Positions 22,331 to 33,871 of a stretch of 64,000 nt of DNA are shown here, in pieces. Where the stretch lies: NCBI GenBank assembly GCA_035772735.1, contig JASDFA010000007.1:73322501-73386500 (forward strand), written 5' to 3'. The translations under genes were made by a program, and so were the position numbers. This DNA is from Datura wrightii. Taxonomy: Eukaryota > Streptophyta > Magnoliopsida > Solanales > Solanaceae. A model generated the notes under the pieces. That model did no database searches, was not told the DNA's origin, and was given only the letters and a program-made list of their open reading frames with translations. Every line of letters begins with the position of its first letter. Positions within the stretch are counted from its first letter, which is position 1.

Positions 22331-22348
22331 GGAGAAAAGATTGTCCGC

Positions 22349-23230
22349 TTATGGCTCATCTTTTGCTAAAAAGGCTGATTCTAGATCATTGTCCTTGATG
22401 TCAGCGCACTCTTCTATCCCCGTAAGAAGCCGGATAGATCTTTTAGATTGAGGACATTTCTTTGTAAAGTATCCGATCTTGTGGAAGATAAAGCATCTGT
22501 CATGCTTCTGGAACCTGCGTTGACGCTTTCTCTTGAAGTATTTTGTTCGCCTAGTGTATTTGGATCTTCCTCTAGTAGGCTTTGGCCATTTGAACTTCTT
22601 GTATTTCTTGGATCTGCTTTGCCTTCTGGGGTTGTGGCAAGAGCAACTGGACCTGGTGGTTAGGTCAGTTTTGCTGCAAGCTTTATCAAGTGTTGGATTG
22701 TTGTGCATGATTTGCTTCATAACAGATCTCTTGTATAGATATGTTCTAGCGCCATGAAAATTTCTTGCCTTATATAGCCGACCTGGGGTTGTGATTGACT
22801 GGAACTTTTCTGCGATAATTGTCACAGTTCTTCCTGCTAACATCTTTGGCAAGGCTGAAATGAAGGGTTGCTTCAAACTAGCGTCTCCAACAAGTACAAA
22901 GTATATTTTTTCCATCTTCTGGAAATGAATATCAATGACATTTCTGTCGAATGATACACATTTCATCTCGAAGAATTGTCTTGTAGCCTTTCTTGCCTCT
23001 GGCATGTATCTCCACAAAAGACTTCATGTAGAATTCTGATGTTGAAAGCAAAATCTAGGGACATGAGGAAAGTATTCTTGTCATATATCCCTAGTGCAGT
23101 CCACCAATCTCTAAGTATGCCAGAGAACCTTGATGTGAATTCTTACAAGATTAGATACTTCTCCCGTTCTACCAAGTGTTTCGTTACCATCCAAATAAGG
23201 AAATCATGGATCCTTTGAGGCCATTCCGAA
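22349..23230 (-). pseudogene. Pararetrovirus copy 1 coat protein with zinc-knuckle remnant
   Basis: A minus-strand open stretch of 222 codons (23017-22349) has a basic central region (RRTKYFKRKRQRRF), then a knuckle relic reading RCFIFHKIGYFTKKC. The second Cys and the His of the C-x2-C-x4-H-x4-C pattern are replaced by Phe and Tyr. An acidic stretch follows. This matches caulimovirid coat proteins in layout. Confidence 0.72.
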
Positions 23231-24620
23231 ACCATGACATCTGCGAGAGTAAAAGTATGGAATCTAGTTCTAACCAATTTTTTGCGTTGGTTGTTCTAGT
23301 CTTTTTTTCGAAATTGGGTCATTTGTCATCCCGTCTTGATCATCATCGACTTCAGAAACTTCTGGTTTTGTTGGTCGGTTCATGTATATCGGTGGATTGT
23401 CTTCCTCGAAAGTGTCTAGTGAGAGATTCTCGCTTGACTCAGTCTCCACTTCTTCAGTTTCATCAGCAGGATCGCTATCTATTTTGTCTCTTCAGTACTG
23501 GATCCTCTGCTATCATTTTCATCCAAGCCATAAAGGTCCAAAACAACTTGATCTGAGATCATCAAGTTTTCTGGATCTGGCTCTTTTGAGCTTTCTCCAA
23601 CCACTTTCCTTCTTTTGGCTTGCTTTTCTACTGTGGAATAAAAGGAGAGGTAGTACCTGGATGGGCCAATTTAGGTGGTGAGTATGTCTATTATGACATA
23701 GGGAAAAAGGAGGACTTTGGAGGGTGTCTTTGGATTCGTTGTGGCTCAAAAGGTCCATGTCTCTATTTTTTGATTTTCTCTTTCATATCTGTCATCTCTT
23801 TTTGTTGCTGTGAAAATAAATGGAAAAGTGAGGTGCCTAGCGGACAGATCTCATACTGCATATTCTATAGTCAGAATTCCAAGGCTCTGATAAGATCGGC
23901 ATGTTGATTGGATGTCTGTTCCACTTTCTTCTTAATGTTTTCCACCTTGCTCATCATCTTGGTCTATGTGTGAGCAATGTTTTTTAAGGAAGTGCCGATG
24001 TCGGTCAACACCTTATTCTAGAAGATTGCAGTTTCTGATTGCCAGTTGATGGTAGCCTCAATATTACTGGTTGGTGGCTTTTCTCCAGTGGGAAAAACCA
24101 CATTTTTTTTTTGGTATTTTTGGTGCATGTCTTACACTATCTTTTTCAATGGGCTGTTGTAATGGGAATTCTGCAGTACGACTGGAGCTGGATGGACTCA
24201 TCATAAAGATTTGAGGGTTGTGAGGTTTTTTGGCTGGTGTAGAAAGAGTTGGCCAATCTTGAGATTTGTAGGAGACAAGGAATTCATATTTTCCTAGGAG
24301 GCTAAGAGAGCCGATAGATGGATACCCATCTTCATATTGCTTACGAAATTCCTTTTCTGAGCATCTCCCCTTCTTCTGTTTGGGTTTGGCTTTCTTCTTT
24401 ACATATTAAAATTCATCCTCAAGACATTCTTAGCAGTCACATTTGATATCCCAAGGGTAGTGCCCAATGAAGGGACATTTGAACCACCATATGTCACAAC
24501 CTTCATCATAGAACTATTTGATCCAATCATGTTCACTCATAACAACTGTAATGCTTCAATTGAATGGATCCTCTTCCTCTTTAGGCAAAGGTTCGGATGT
24601 AGGCTGGTATATCTGAAGTG
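23231..24620 (-). pseudogene. Pararetrovirus copy 1 acidic/coiled-coil region
   Basis: Homologous to 29940-31480 of copy 2, which is better preserved. Only short minus-strand pieces remain, including the KKEDF/LARDG-type stretch near 23680 and a Ser/Glu-rich stretch near 23400-23480. It links movement protein and coat protein. Several frameshifts are evident. Confidence 0.55.
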
Positions 24621-25199
24621 AAAAGGTTGTGTTGTTTGTTTTTTTGAGATGAGACTGGTCGAAGCTGATGGCTATAGTTTTATCATGTTTTTTGACAAAT
24701 ATTGGTTATGTGGATCGAAGAGGTTCAACATGAGGTTCTCTCATGCACTCATAGTTGGTAAACCATGTGTCAGGAAGAATTTTGACAAGTTCTTCCTTTG
24801 GTATTTTTCTGGGTATTTGGGTGCATCTGGTAGTTCCGTTAGTGGTATCTACATGTAGCAGTAAAGCATCATCTCCCCTCAGAAATGAGAGGTCCATGTT
24901 ATGGTTCTGAACTCTCCAAGCTATTTGATAGTGAAGAGTTGCCTGGATAGCATCTCTAGCTTATGGAGCTCCCTGTATTTGGACTTGGATCTTTAAGGTT
25001 TTTATCAGATATGGGTCGCTTAAGGGCAAGTTGAAATTCAGATATAAGGTGACAAAGACTCCTAGCATTCAAGGGGACCTCAGTTGTACCCTAATTCGGA
25101 CCTTAGTGGTATCGAGTATCAAGGAGTGAAAGGTGTGCAACAACAGGTTGGCCTTTCCTTCCATGTTATGACAAGGCGATCCGGACAACACCAAAATTG
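24621..25199 (-). pseudogene. Pararetrovirus copy 1 movement protein (3' part)
   Basis: Minus-strand frame 24897-24706 contains MDLSFLRGDDALLLHVDT and IPRKIPKEELVKILPDTW, matching the better copy at 31483-31695. It belongs to the 30K-type movement-protein region of caulimovirids. The N-terminal part is deleted at about 25199. Confidence 0.65.
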
Positions 25200-25623
25200 G
25201 CCCTATGCGCACCTTCGGAGCATCATAGCCCTCTCATATGGGCCCTCTCATATGGGGTATGAGAGGGCTCTAATGCTCAGATGTCAGGCACAGGGTGAGG
25301 AAATGGCGGGCAAGGAGGCGAGATTGCAGGAATAATAGTTTCCCTACGATGGGGGACTAGGCTTCAACATCCCGGAGGACGACTTGCCACAAAAGCCAGC
25401 TTCAACATCCCGGAGGATGGCTTGCCAAGTCAGTGGAATAGTAATTTTCATCATATACATAAAAGATTTTCCCTATAAAAAAGGGGTTGGCTTCTACATC
25501 CACCCAGATGGTTTTCCAAGATACACAACTCGGGAAATCTTTTACTCTACTTATAAATTTAACTATTTATAAACTTTGGAAAACTATTGTACTTGGAACA
25601 AGCTTTCTTACTGAATCTGTCAA
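25200..25623 (-). promoter_or_regulatory. Pararetrovirus intergenic region between copies
   Basis: No gene. It holds a tandem 14-bp repeat (25229-25256), an inverted repeat CCCTCTCATA-TGGGG-TATGAGAGGG (25243-25267), a 95-bp block shared with 42462-42557, a 29-bp direct repeat (25361-25389 and 25399-25427) and a minus-strand TATAAATA at 25564-25571. Its place between the 3' end of one unit and the 5' end of the next fits the intergenic/promoter region of a circular pararetrovirus genome. Confidence 0.5.
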
Positions 25624-26959
25624 TGCCCTATTCTACTTCAAGGATTAGCCATACCATGCCTTTTGAAAGGAAGAACAAGAGAGAATTTAGCAAACACTCA
25701 TATTATTGAACATAGAAAATCTTTACAGACTCTTACAAACTTTGCTTAACTCTTCGACTCTGACTCTACAGACTCTTTCAAACTTTGATTAACTCTTCAA
25801 CTCTGACTCTAAATCTACAATGGACAATCTAGCCTCTTTTATATATAGGTTAGGATACTACGAGATAAGACTCAATACAAGATAGACTTGGCATACCTTT
25901 CTAGATAGCCTAACAAAATGAAAGGAGCACACCTATTTACATGGCCTAATAAAAATAAATTTGGAACGATTAACTAAGCAAACTCATCTACAAAATCTAA
26001 TAACAACATACACCTAATAATACAAATGGCCTAATAAAACGGCTAGCCTAATATGTACAAGGAAGTCCTTGTGATGTCATATGAAGTTGGGCCCGCTTTC
26101 ATCCTCATATGGGTAGTAAATTTCGGGGGGTGATCTGAGGCCGTGAGCTTCAAAATTCTGCACACATCTTGTACACATCATCAAATATTATTCGATGGTA
26201 AAACCTTTGGTGGTGACACTGGTGGGTTTGAGTATCCTTCACTTGAATTCCACCGGAAGCCTTGTTTGCCGTCGAAGAAGATCATATTATGCAAGCTTCA
26301 TTTCAACGATCTCGTGAAGTAACACTTCCTTCTTGACGTTCCTGTCATGGCTTGCTCCATATTTTGACAGCTCTTGATGGAGTATTTGATGGGACGTTCA
26401 GCCTTATCCGTGTAATGGCCTGAGTGATTTCATCTCTGGTGATCTTGTAGGGTGCTTGATATTCCATTGTTGCTTTTCGGACTTCTTACTAGTGAAAATA
26501 TTTATCAGTGTGGTTCCATGGCACCCATTCTTTCGGCCAAACCTCTTTTGGAATGCACTTATTTTGCTGGAGCATAAACCTTTGTGCTTCATAGTATTTG
26601 TCTTTCAAGGACGAAATAGAGACTGGAAATCTCCAACAGAAATAGAGTTTTGGCTCGGCATTGACTTTCCCGTCGTTTAACTTTATTGGTCAACATAGCA
26701 TAAATGCCTTTGCATCATATGAATTCTTGAAACATTGAACCCAATACTTCCGCGGCCTAAACCACTTTAGAAATATTGTAAAAGTCCCTGAATACGTTGC
26801 ACTTGAATTCCATTAGGGTAATACTAGTGACATAAGTACTAGAAGAACCATAAGAGTTCCTGTGGAAAATCATTGGCAAGTGGTGTGAACACATGACAGA
26901 ACAAGTATTCTGGGTTGACTCTATACGACTTTAGGATGGATCCTCCATACTTTATGAAA
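25624..26959 (-). other. Pararetrovirus copy 2, 3' tail
   Basis: No intact gene. 25624-26100 is AT-rich with CTAATAAAA-type repeats, as in copy 1 at 18930-19320. 26100-26960 keeps patches of coding similarity to copy 1. Confidence 0.55.
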
Positions 26960-27721
26960 ACCTATAGTTCATAGAAAGTCCGTCGTTCGATTAGGATGGA
27001 TGGATCGAATGGGTCTACATATTGATTGAACAAGTTCGGTGGATGGCTTGGTAGTCTCGATAACTTAGGACCTGGTGGGTTGGTAATCATGAATACTTGG
27101 CCGGCTGGTTCTTTCATCTTCTTGGGTTTCTCTAGCAAAAACCTTTTTAGCAAATTCATCTGGTCAAGATAGGAAGTCTGCTATGAAATTATCTTTCCCT
27201 TTCAGGTGCTTCACCTGGAATTTGTAGCGTGAGAACCATTGTGCCCATTTGAGAATTCGTGGATGTGGAAGTATCTTTGGATTTATATGGATCATTTTCG
27301 GTAATGCCTTCATATCATCTCGATCAGGAATTCAGTGTGAATTAGGAAGAAATTGAACTTCTTGATTCCATTCTTCACAACAAGAATCTACTTGAAGGTT
27401 GAACGATAGTGTTGTTCTGCATCCTTAAATCTTCCGCTGGCGTATCCGCATATCTTTCTATGGCCATCTTTTTCTTCTAGAAGAACTGCACTCTAGTATT
27501 CATTGTTGGCATCAGTCTGCAGTATCTTCTTTCCATATGAAGGAATATGGAGAGTCTTCACCTATTGGGGACACCTGCTTTATTTTTTGGACAGGTTCAT
27601 GCTACTCGTTACCCCATGCACGGACATTCTTCTTGAGCATCTTTGTAAGTGGAGTAATATAGGTATAAACATCAGCAATAAAATCTCTAAAATAATTTAT
27701 GATCCCTAAAAATTATTGAAG
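26960..27721 (-). pseudogene. Pararetrovirus copy 2 RNase H
   Basis: Minus-strand TDANNEYWSAVLLEE (near 27500) and GYASGRFKDAEQ mark RNase H. The downstream conserved piece PAGQVFMITNPPGPK is at 27159-26962. Broken by frameshifts near 27330. Confidence 0.72.
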
Positions 27722-28430
27722 CTAGTTTGTGGTGAAGTTGGTGTCTGGAAATCTGACCAGTTCTTGACATATGTGTGGACCTGGACTGTATGCTCCATTA
27801 TGAAATTTCATCCCTAAGAAATCAATATCTTTTTGAACAAGGACCATTTTCTTCGCGGAGAGCATGATTCCATTTTCTCTCACTATATCATGAAAATGAC
27901 GGAGCAAGGCAAGGTGTTCCTCTAGAGTATCATTGAATAATAGGATATCATCAATGTATACTATTGAGGTGTGGAGGATAGGCTGAAAGATTTTGATCAT
28001 GGCCTTATGGAATAGAGAGGGTGTAGGCTTCAGCCCAAATGGCATAACCTTCCATTCGAAGAGTTGGTCAGGAATGCAAAATCTTGTTTTTGGTCCTTTT
28101 TCAGGATGTATCCCCAATTGCCAAAATCCAAATTTAAGACCAAACTTGGAAAATTATCTAGATTTGGCTAAGTGTGAAAATAGAGTTATCCTATTTGGTA
28201 TAGAGAAGTTATCATCCTGGAGGAAATGGATGAGCGGCTGATAGTTTATGATCAATCTGAGTTTACCTCTTGTCTGCTCAGCTCTCTTGTTGACATAGAA
28301 GGCTTCGGATGACCATTGAGAATCAGATGGCTCGATCAGAACATACTCCATGAATTCAGCACACTCCTTCTTTGCAAGCTGAAGGTTCTCTGGATTCATG
28401 CCAGAGTGGCTTGCCTTGGTTGGATTGATG
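27722..28430 (-). pseudogene. Pararetrovirus copy 2 reverse transcriptase
   Basis: Two minus-strand frames cover the domain. 28399-28154 has the KKECAEFMEYVLIEP start and FSIPNRITLFSHLAK. 28117-27722 has FCIPDQLFEWKVMPFGLKP, the catalytic YIDDILLF, and IDFLGMKF. A break at about 28130 removes continuity through the first catalytic Asp region. Confidence 0.83.
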
Positions 28431-28582
28431 TTTTCATTCTTCTAGAATGGGAGTTTGATGAAAAACTCTTCATTCAGCTAAAGTGAGTTTTTGCATTTCT
28501 TCATAAACTCCTTGTGAGATTCAGCACATGAATGTTCCATCAATTATTGCTTGATCTCTCTGATCTACTCGTCCTAAGTGAT

Positions 28583-28990
28583 CTAGAATAGATGTGGAAC
28601 TTCTGAGTATAGCTTGAATTGCTTTTTGAACGCTATTCCATAGGCTATGATGTGGAGTAGATCCTTGAGTTGTCTGAAGATATCGAACCCAATTATGAGA
28701 TCCTTTCCTGGAACATCTGATCCGAACAACTTTGTTATGAATTTTAGTCCTTGAAAGAACTCAATTGTTATCGAGTATTTTGTGATGACCATGGTCAGGA
28801 TTCCATTTGATGCAGTGTTGAAGTTCTTGAAATGGGAAATCCATTGATCACCAGGAAGGACTACTGGATTCATCAGCGAAGATACTGCACCAGCATCTAT
28901 AAATGCAATGACATGGATTGGCTTATCCCATTTGGATGGATAAGCATTTAGCTTGACTTGAGGAATATTGATAATGTTGTTGATTTCTTC
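28583..28990 (-). pseudogene. Pararetrovirus copy 2 aspartic protease
   Basis: The minus strand shows FIDAGAVSSLMNPVVLPG near 28880 and DLIIGFDIFRQLKD near 28690, the two retropepsin landmarks. A stop or shift precedes the first block. Confidence 0.7.
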
Positions 28991-29059
28991 CTCAGCCTCT
29001 GAAGTCTAGTAATGGTCATGCCCATGTTCTTCATATACGACCATGGAGAAAAGAGTGTC

Positions 29060-29940
29060 CTCTGATGGTTCATCTTCTGCTAAAAGAATTGATTCAAGGT
29101 CATTGTCCTTGAAATCTTCGTACTCTTCTATCTCGGTAAGAAGCTGGATAGATCTTTTAGCTTGAGGACAGTTCTTTGCAAAGTGTTTGATCTTATGGTA
29201 GGTAAAGCATCTGCCATTATTCTGGAACCTTCCTGGACGCTTTCTCTTGAAGTATTTTGTTCGCCTGGTGTATTTGGATCTTTCTCCAGTAGGATTTGGC
29301 CATTTGAACTTCTTGTATTTCTTAAATCTGCTTTGCCTTCTGGGGGTATGGCAAGAGCAACTGGACCCAGTGATTAGGTCAGTTTTTCTTCAAGATTTAT
29401 CAAGTGTTCGATTGTTGTGTATGATCTGCTTCAGAACAGATCTCTTTGTATAGATATCTTCTAGCGCCATGAAAATTGCTTGCCTTATATAGGCAACTTG
29501 AGGAATTGTGATTGACTAGAACTTTTCCTCGACAATCGTCATGGTTCATCCCACTAACATCTTTGGCAAGGATGAAATGAAGGCCTGCTTCAAACTAGCG
29601 TCTCCACCAAGTTCAAAGTATATTTTTTCCATCTTCTGGAAATGAATAGCAATGACATCTCTGTCGAATGATACGCATTTCATCTCAAAGAATTGTATTC
29701 GTAGCTTTTCTTGCCTCTAGCCTGTATCTCCATAAAAGTATTCATTTAGGATTTTGATGGTGAAAGAAAAGTCTTGGGAAATGAGTAAAGTATTCTTATC
29801 TTATATCCCTAGTACGGTCCACCAATCTCTAAGGATGTCCGAGAACCGTGACGTGAATTATGACAGGATTAGATACTTCTCCCGTTCTAACAAGTGTTTC
29901 GTCACCATCCAAGCAAGGAAATCTTGGATCCTTTGAGGCA
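29060..29940 (-). pseudogene. Pararetrovirus copy 2 coat protein
   Basis: Homologous to 22349-23230. The knuckle near 29200 reads CFTYHKIKHFAKNC, so the second Cys is Tyr, a different damage from copy 1. Frameshifts occur near 29450 and 29520. Confidence 0.68.
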
Positions 29941-31480
29941 ATTTTGAAACCTTGACATCATCGAGAGTGAAAGTATGGAACCTAGTTTTAACCAATTTTG
30001 GCATTGGTTGTTCTGGTCTGCTTTTCGAAATTGGGTCCATTGTCATCCCATCTTGATCATCATAAACTTCATAAACTTTTAGTTCTTTTGGTTGATTCAT
30101 GAATATTGGTGGATTGTCTTCTTCAGAGGTTTCTAGTGAGAGATTCTCACTTGACTCAGTCTCCGCTTCTTCAGTTTCATCAGTAGGATCGCTATCTGTT
30201 TTCTCTTTAATATTGGATCCTGTGTTATAATTTTCTTCCAATCCATAAAGGTCTGGAACAACTTGATCTGAGATTATCAGGTTTTCTGGATCTGGCTCTT
30301 TTGAACTTTCTCCAACCTCTTTCCTTCTTTTGGCCTTCTTTTCTACTGTAAGAGTATCTTTGTTTTCCCAAACCCAATTTGTAATGTCAAACTCAATTTC
30401 CTCTTTGGATTTTTGAGTGTAGGATATGGGTTCATGTGGGATGAATGGAGAGGTGCTACCATGACGGGCCAATTTAGATGGTGAGTATGTCTGTGATGAC
30501 ATAGGGAAAAAAAAGGACTTCGGAGAGTGGCTCTGGGTTCTTTGTGGCTCAAAAGGTCCATGTCTCAGTTGTTTAATTTTCTCTTTGATGTTAGCCATTT
30601 CTTTTTGTTGTTGTGAAAAGAAATGGAAAAGTGAGGTGTTTGGCGGACATATCTCATACTGCATATTCTGCAGTCGTATTCTAGGGCTCGAATAACACCG
30701 ACTTGCTGATTATATGTCTGTTCCACTTTCTTCTCAATGTTCTCCACCTTGCTCATCATCTTGGTATATGTGTGAGCAATGTTTCTTAGGGAAGTGCCGA
30801 TGTTGGTCAGCACCTTGTTCTGGAAAATTACATTTGCTAATTGCTAGTTGATGGAGCCTCAATATCACTTGTTGGTGGCTTTTCTTCAGTGGGAAACATA
30901 ACATTTTCCTTGGTATTTTTGGTGCATGTCTTGCACCATCTTTTTCAAAGAGTTGTTGTGATGGGAATTCTAGAGTATGACTGGAGCTGGATGGACTTAT
31001 CATGAAGATTTGAGGGTTGTGAGGTTTTTTGGCTAGAGTAAGCAAACTCGGCCAATCTTGAGGTTTGTAGGAGACAAGGAATTCATATTTTCTGGGGCGG
31101 CTAAGGGAAACGATAGATGGATCCCCATCTTCATATCGCTTACGAAATTCGTTTTCTAATCATCTCCCCTTCTTCTTTTTGTGTTTGGCTTTCTTCTCTA
31201 CATATTCAATTTCATCCTCTAGACATTCTCAGTAGCACATTCGATATCCCAAGGGCAATGCCCGGTGAAGGGACATTTGAACTACCTTATGTCATGACCT
31301 TCATGATTGAACTGTTTGATCAAATCATGTTCACTCATGACAGCTAGAAGACTCCAATCGAATAGATCCTCTTCATCTTCAGGCAAAGGTTCGAATGTAG
31401 GCTGGTACATCTAAAGAGAAAAGGTTGTGCTATTTGGTTTTTTGAGATGAGAGTTGTCAAAGCCGATGGCTACATTTTTA
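29858..31480 (-). pseudogene. Pararetrovirus copy 2 coiled-coil and acidic region
   Basis: Frame 30813-30565 begins with a predicted coiled coil (MMSKVENIEKKVEQTYNQ). Frame 30664-29858 (268 codons) follows with a QQQKEMANIKEKIKQLR heptad-like start, a Ser/Pro-rich middle, and a Glu/Asp/Thr/Ser-rich stretch near residues 150-200. It then runs into the coat-protein start (RIQDFLAWMVTKHLL). Acidic N-termini are usual in caulimovirid coat-protein precursors. Confidence 0.65.
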
Positions 31481-32270
31481 TCCTATTTTTTGATAAAGAT
31501 TGGTCCTGTGGATCGAAGAGGTTCAATAGGAGGTTCTCTTATCCGCTCATAGTTGGTAACCCATGAGTCAGGAAGAATTTTGACAAGTTCTTCCTTTGGT
31601 ATTTTTCTGGGTATTTGGGTGCATGTGGTAGTTCCATTGGTGGCGTCTAGAATCAGCAGTAGAGCATCATCTCCACCCAAAAATGAGAGATCCATTGCAT
31701 GGTTCTGAACTCGCCAAGCTATTTGATAGTGAAGAGTTGAATGGATAGCATCTCTAGCTTGTGGAGCTCCCTGTATTTAGACATGGATCTTTAAAGATTT
31801 TGTCCGATATGGGTTGCTTAGGGAAAAGTTGAAATTCGGATATAAGGTGACAAAGATTGTCCCAGCGTTCAAGGTGACCTCAATTGTACCTAAATTTGAA
31901 TGTTGGTACTCTTTGTATTGAGTATCAAGGAGTGAAAGGCGTGCAACAACAGGTTGGCCTTTCCTTCCATGATATGACAAGGCGATTCGAACAGCACCAA
32001 AATGAATATGGGTGAATCCGTGATTTTTTCATTACTTTGGAAAATCATCTAGAATCTGCAGGGTGACAAATTGTTCTTCTTGAGTAGAAAGAATAGGATA
32101 TTGATCGAGTTTTGAAGCAGCAACATATTCCTTTACCCCTTTTGTTTTATGTTGGACTAAAGAATGAATTTGTAACAATGGATAGGTTGTCTTTTTGGCA
32201 AAGGCAGAATAAGGATTTAGGAGAGATAAGTATGTAGAAAACACTTTATTTTCATCCGGTAGTATATCTA
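31481..32270 (-). pseudogene. Pararetrovirus copy 2 movement protein, main part
   Basis: Minus-strand pieces are 32244-32032, 31980-31777 (with GTIEVTLNAGTIFVTLYPNF) and 31695-31483 (MDLSFLGGDDALLLILDA, then IPRKIPKEELVKILPDSW). The pattern fits 30K-superfamily movement proteins, which act at plasmodesmata. The N-terminus lies beyond element C at 42268-42345. Confidence 0.68.
32266..32270. repeat. Target site duplication of element C (left)
   Basis: ATCTA, repeated at 42263-42267. Skipping C makes the pararetrovirus reading frame continuous across the junction. Confidence 0.9.
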
Positions 32271-33732
32271 TGATCTTGGGCAGATTTATATGCCCAAGTG
32301 ATACTCAAACGTATCATTTTTACCTTGTTTGTTGTGCAATGTGTATATAATATCATGTAATTAGTAATAAAATGCGAATTTATACTAACCAACATGATTA
32401 GCATTTGTTTTGCAGGTAAATGTGATTTTTAGGAGCTAAAATGCATGTTGGAACTATGTCGGAGTTGGACTTGGATGCGAGCGTGGAAAAGACCTTGGAA
32501 TCCACATTTTATAAGGGCTCCGCGATGGAGTCGTGCCACGCTACCATCGCGGTAGCACACTGCCTGAACAGGAATTAAAATGGCAAATTCCAGTGTGCCT
32601 TCACGTCAGCTCCGTGGCACGGAGGGAGGCCTCCACGTTGGCCTCCGTGCCACGTTGAGGTTAATTTACTGGACCCTGAAATTCCAGTGAAGGTCCGCGT
32701 CCACGCCGTGTCACGGAGGCAGTGCTCCGCGTTGGCCTCCGTGACACGTTGCTTGTTATTCCGGGAAAAATTTCCCACTAGTATAAATAGCACACTTAGG
32801 TTTATTTTAAAGAGTTTTTTAGTTTTTAGACTGAGTTCAGAAGTGGAGAGCAAGGACGTGGGTTAGTAGCAGTTGAGGAATGAAAAAGCTAAGGGATTTC
32901 TTCTCTTCTTTTCTTCTTTCTATCAATTGTACGTATGATTTACACTCATTTTAGGATGATCAATCCACAAATGAGTGGCTAATTCTCTTCCTTGCTGAGG
33001 TTTTGAACATGTGTAATGAATTTTGATTGTAAATGATATGGTTTTATTCTTCTTCTTTAATGTTGTTCTATTAATTCTTGTTCTTACTGCATTAGTGGTT
33101 GGCCAACATTAATGTACATCTAAAAAGTCCAATTTCACTCGAAAGAGCAAGAAATTGGAAAGTTGTGAATTAATAGGGTATTGTTCTTAACTTGATTTGG
33201 GAAAATTGGGTTTTGATGTGCTTTCCTGATATAAATATACTTGAAAGCCGTATTAGTCAATTTAGGAACCGGAATTGTAGTGCTAGGTCATAAATTGCAT
33301 TTGATCACAGAAATGTAGACGGATGGTTTATGATTCTAAAGTGAAATTAAATACGAGAGTTTTAATTTCTAGGCTAATGTTCTTGGCTAGCAACATGAAG
33401 AAGAGATTAACCAAATTATCATGATTATCAAGTTCATTACTTGTTCTTAACCTTGGCATGTTCATATCCATTGTCTAAATTCACAAGTAAATAGTTGTTA
33501 TTAATTGTAGTATATATAGTTTAGAAACAAAAACTCAAGTAACTATTGGTTACATTGTTGTTAGCATAATTAGGAGTGAAATAGGAATATAGTAAACTAG
33601 GCAATTTTACGTATCTTGAGCCTCCTTGGATCGATACTTGGCTACTTAGCCACTTTATTACTTGTTTGACCACGTGCACTTGCGTGTCGGTTTATAATAT
33701 ATAATACCAACCTGAGCAGCAGACCGCGAACA
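32271..33732 (+). repeat. 5' LTR of element C
   Basis: 1462 bp, TGATCTTGGG...GCGAACA. It has the terminal inverted repeat CTTGGGCA/TGCCCAAG, U3 GC hairpins (32518-32750) and a TATA box. Same length as the 3' LTR. Confidence 0.93.
32782..32789 (+). promoter_or_regulatory. TATA box of C 5' LTR
   Basis: TATAAATA in the same setting (CCCACTAGTATAAATAG) as in B. Confidence 0.75.
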
Positions 33733-33738
33733 AGTTTT

Positions 33739-33756
33739 TGGCGCCGTTGCCGGGGA
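33739..33756 (+). promoter_or_regulatory. Primer binding site, tRNA-Asp (C)
   Basis: TGGCGCCGTTGCCGGGGA, six bases after the LTR. A full 18-base match to the tRNA-Asp 3' end. Confidence 0.92.
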
Positions 33757-33871
33757 GGCTAGGCGATTTGTGAAATTGTGTTTAGTGTAAATTTACTGTA
33801 TTTTTATTTTTATTTTTTTAAGTGTTAACAACTTGGTCTTAGCCTGTATTTTGCAGATTTTGTTTCTGTGA

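Larger units (their letters stand above)
18930..25199 (-). mobile_element. Endogenous pararetrovirus copy 1 (Caulimoviridae type)
   Basis: Minus-strand order is movement protein, coiled-coil/acidic region, coat protein with zinc-knuckle remnant, aspartic protease, RT, RNase H. There is no integrase and there are no LTRs, which is the caulimovirid order. It lies head-to-tail with copy 2 and its movement-protein end is truncated at about 25199. Frameshifts and stops break every domain. The genus (Solendovirus, Florendovirus or Petuvirus-like) cannot be decided by eye. Confidence 0.8.
25624..32270 (-). mobile_element. Endogenous pararetrovirus copy 2, main part
   Basis: The same gene order as copy 1, in tandem and in the same orientation. 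It is interrupted in the movement protein by element C and resumes at 42268. With that end the unit is about 6.9 kb, in the range of caulimovirid genomes. It is less broken than copy 1, with the longest frame 268 codons (30664-29858). Confidence 0.82.

Noticed and set aside
22448..23907. Plus-strand open frames across the virus region (for example 22448-22663, 23176-23556, 23382-23681)
   Set aside because: They are antisense to the coat-protein and acidic-region remnants and show no domain.
18930..32270. Reading the pararetrovirus units as another gypsy element
   Set aside because: Movement-protein-like gene first, no integrase after RNase H, no LTRs and a tandem arrangement.
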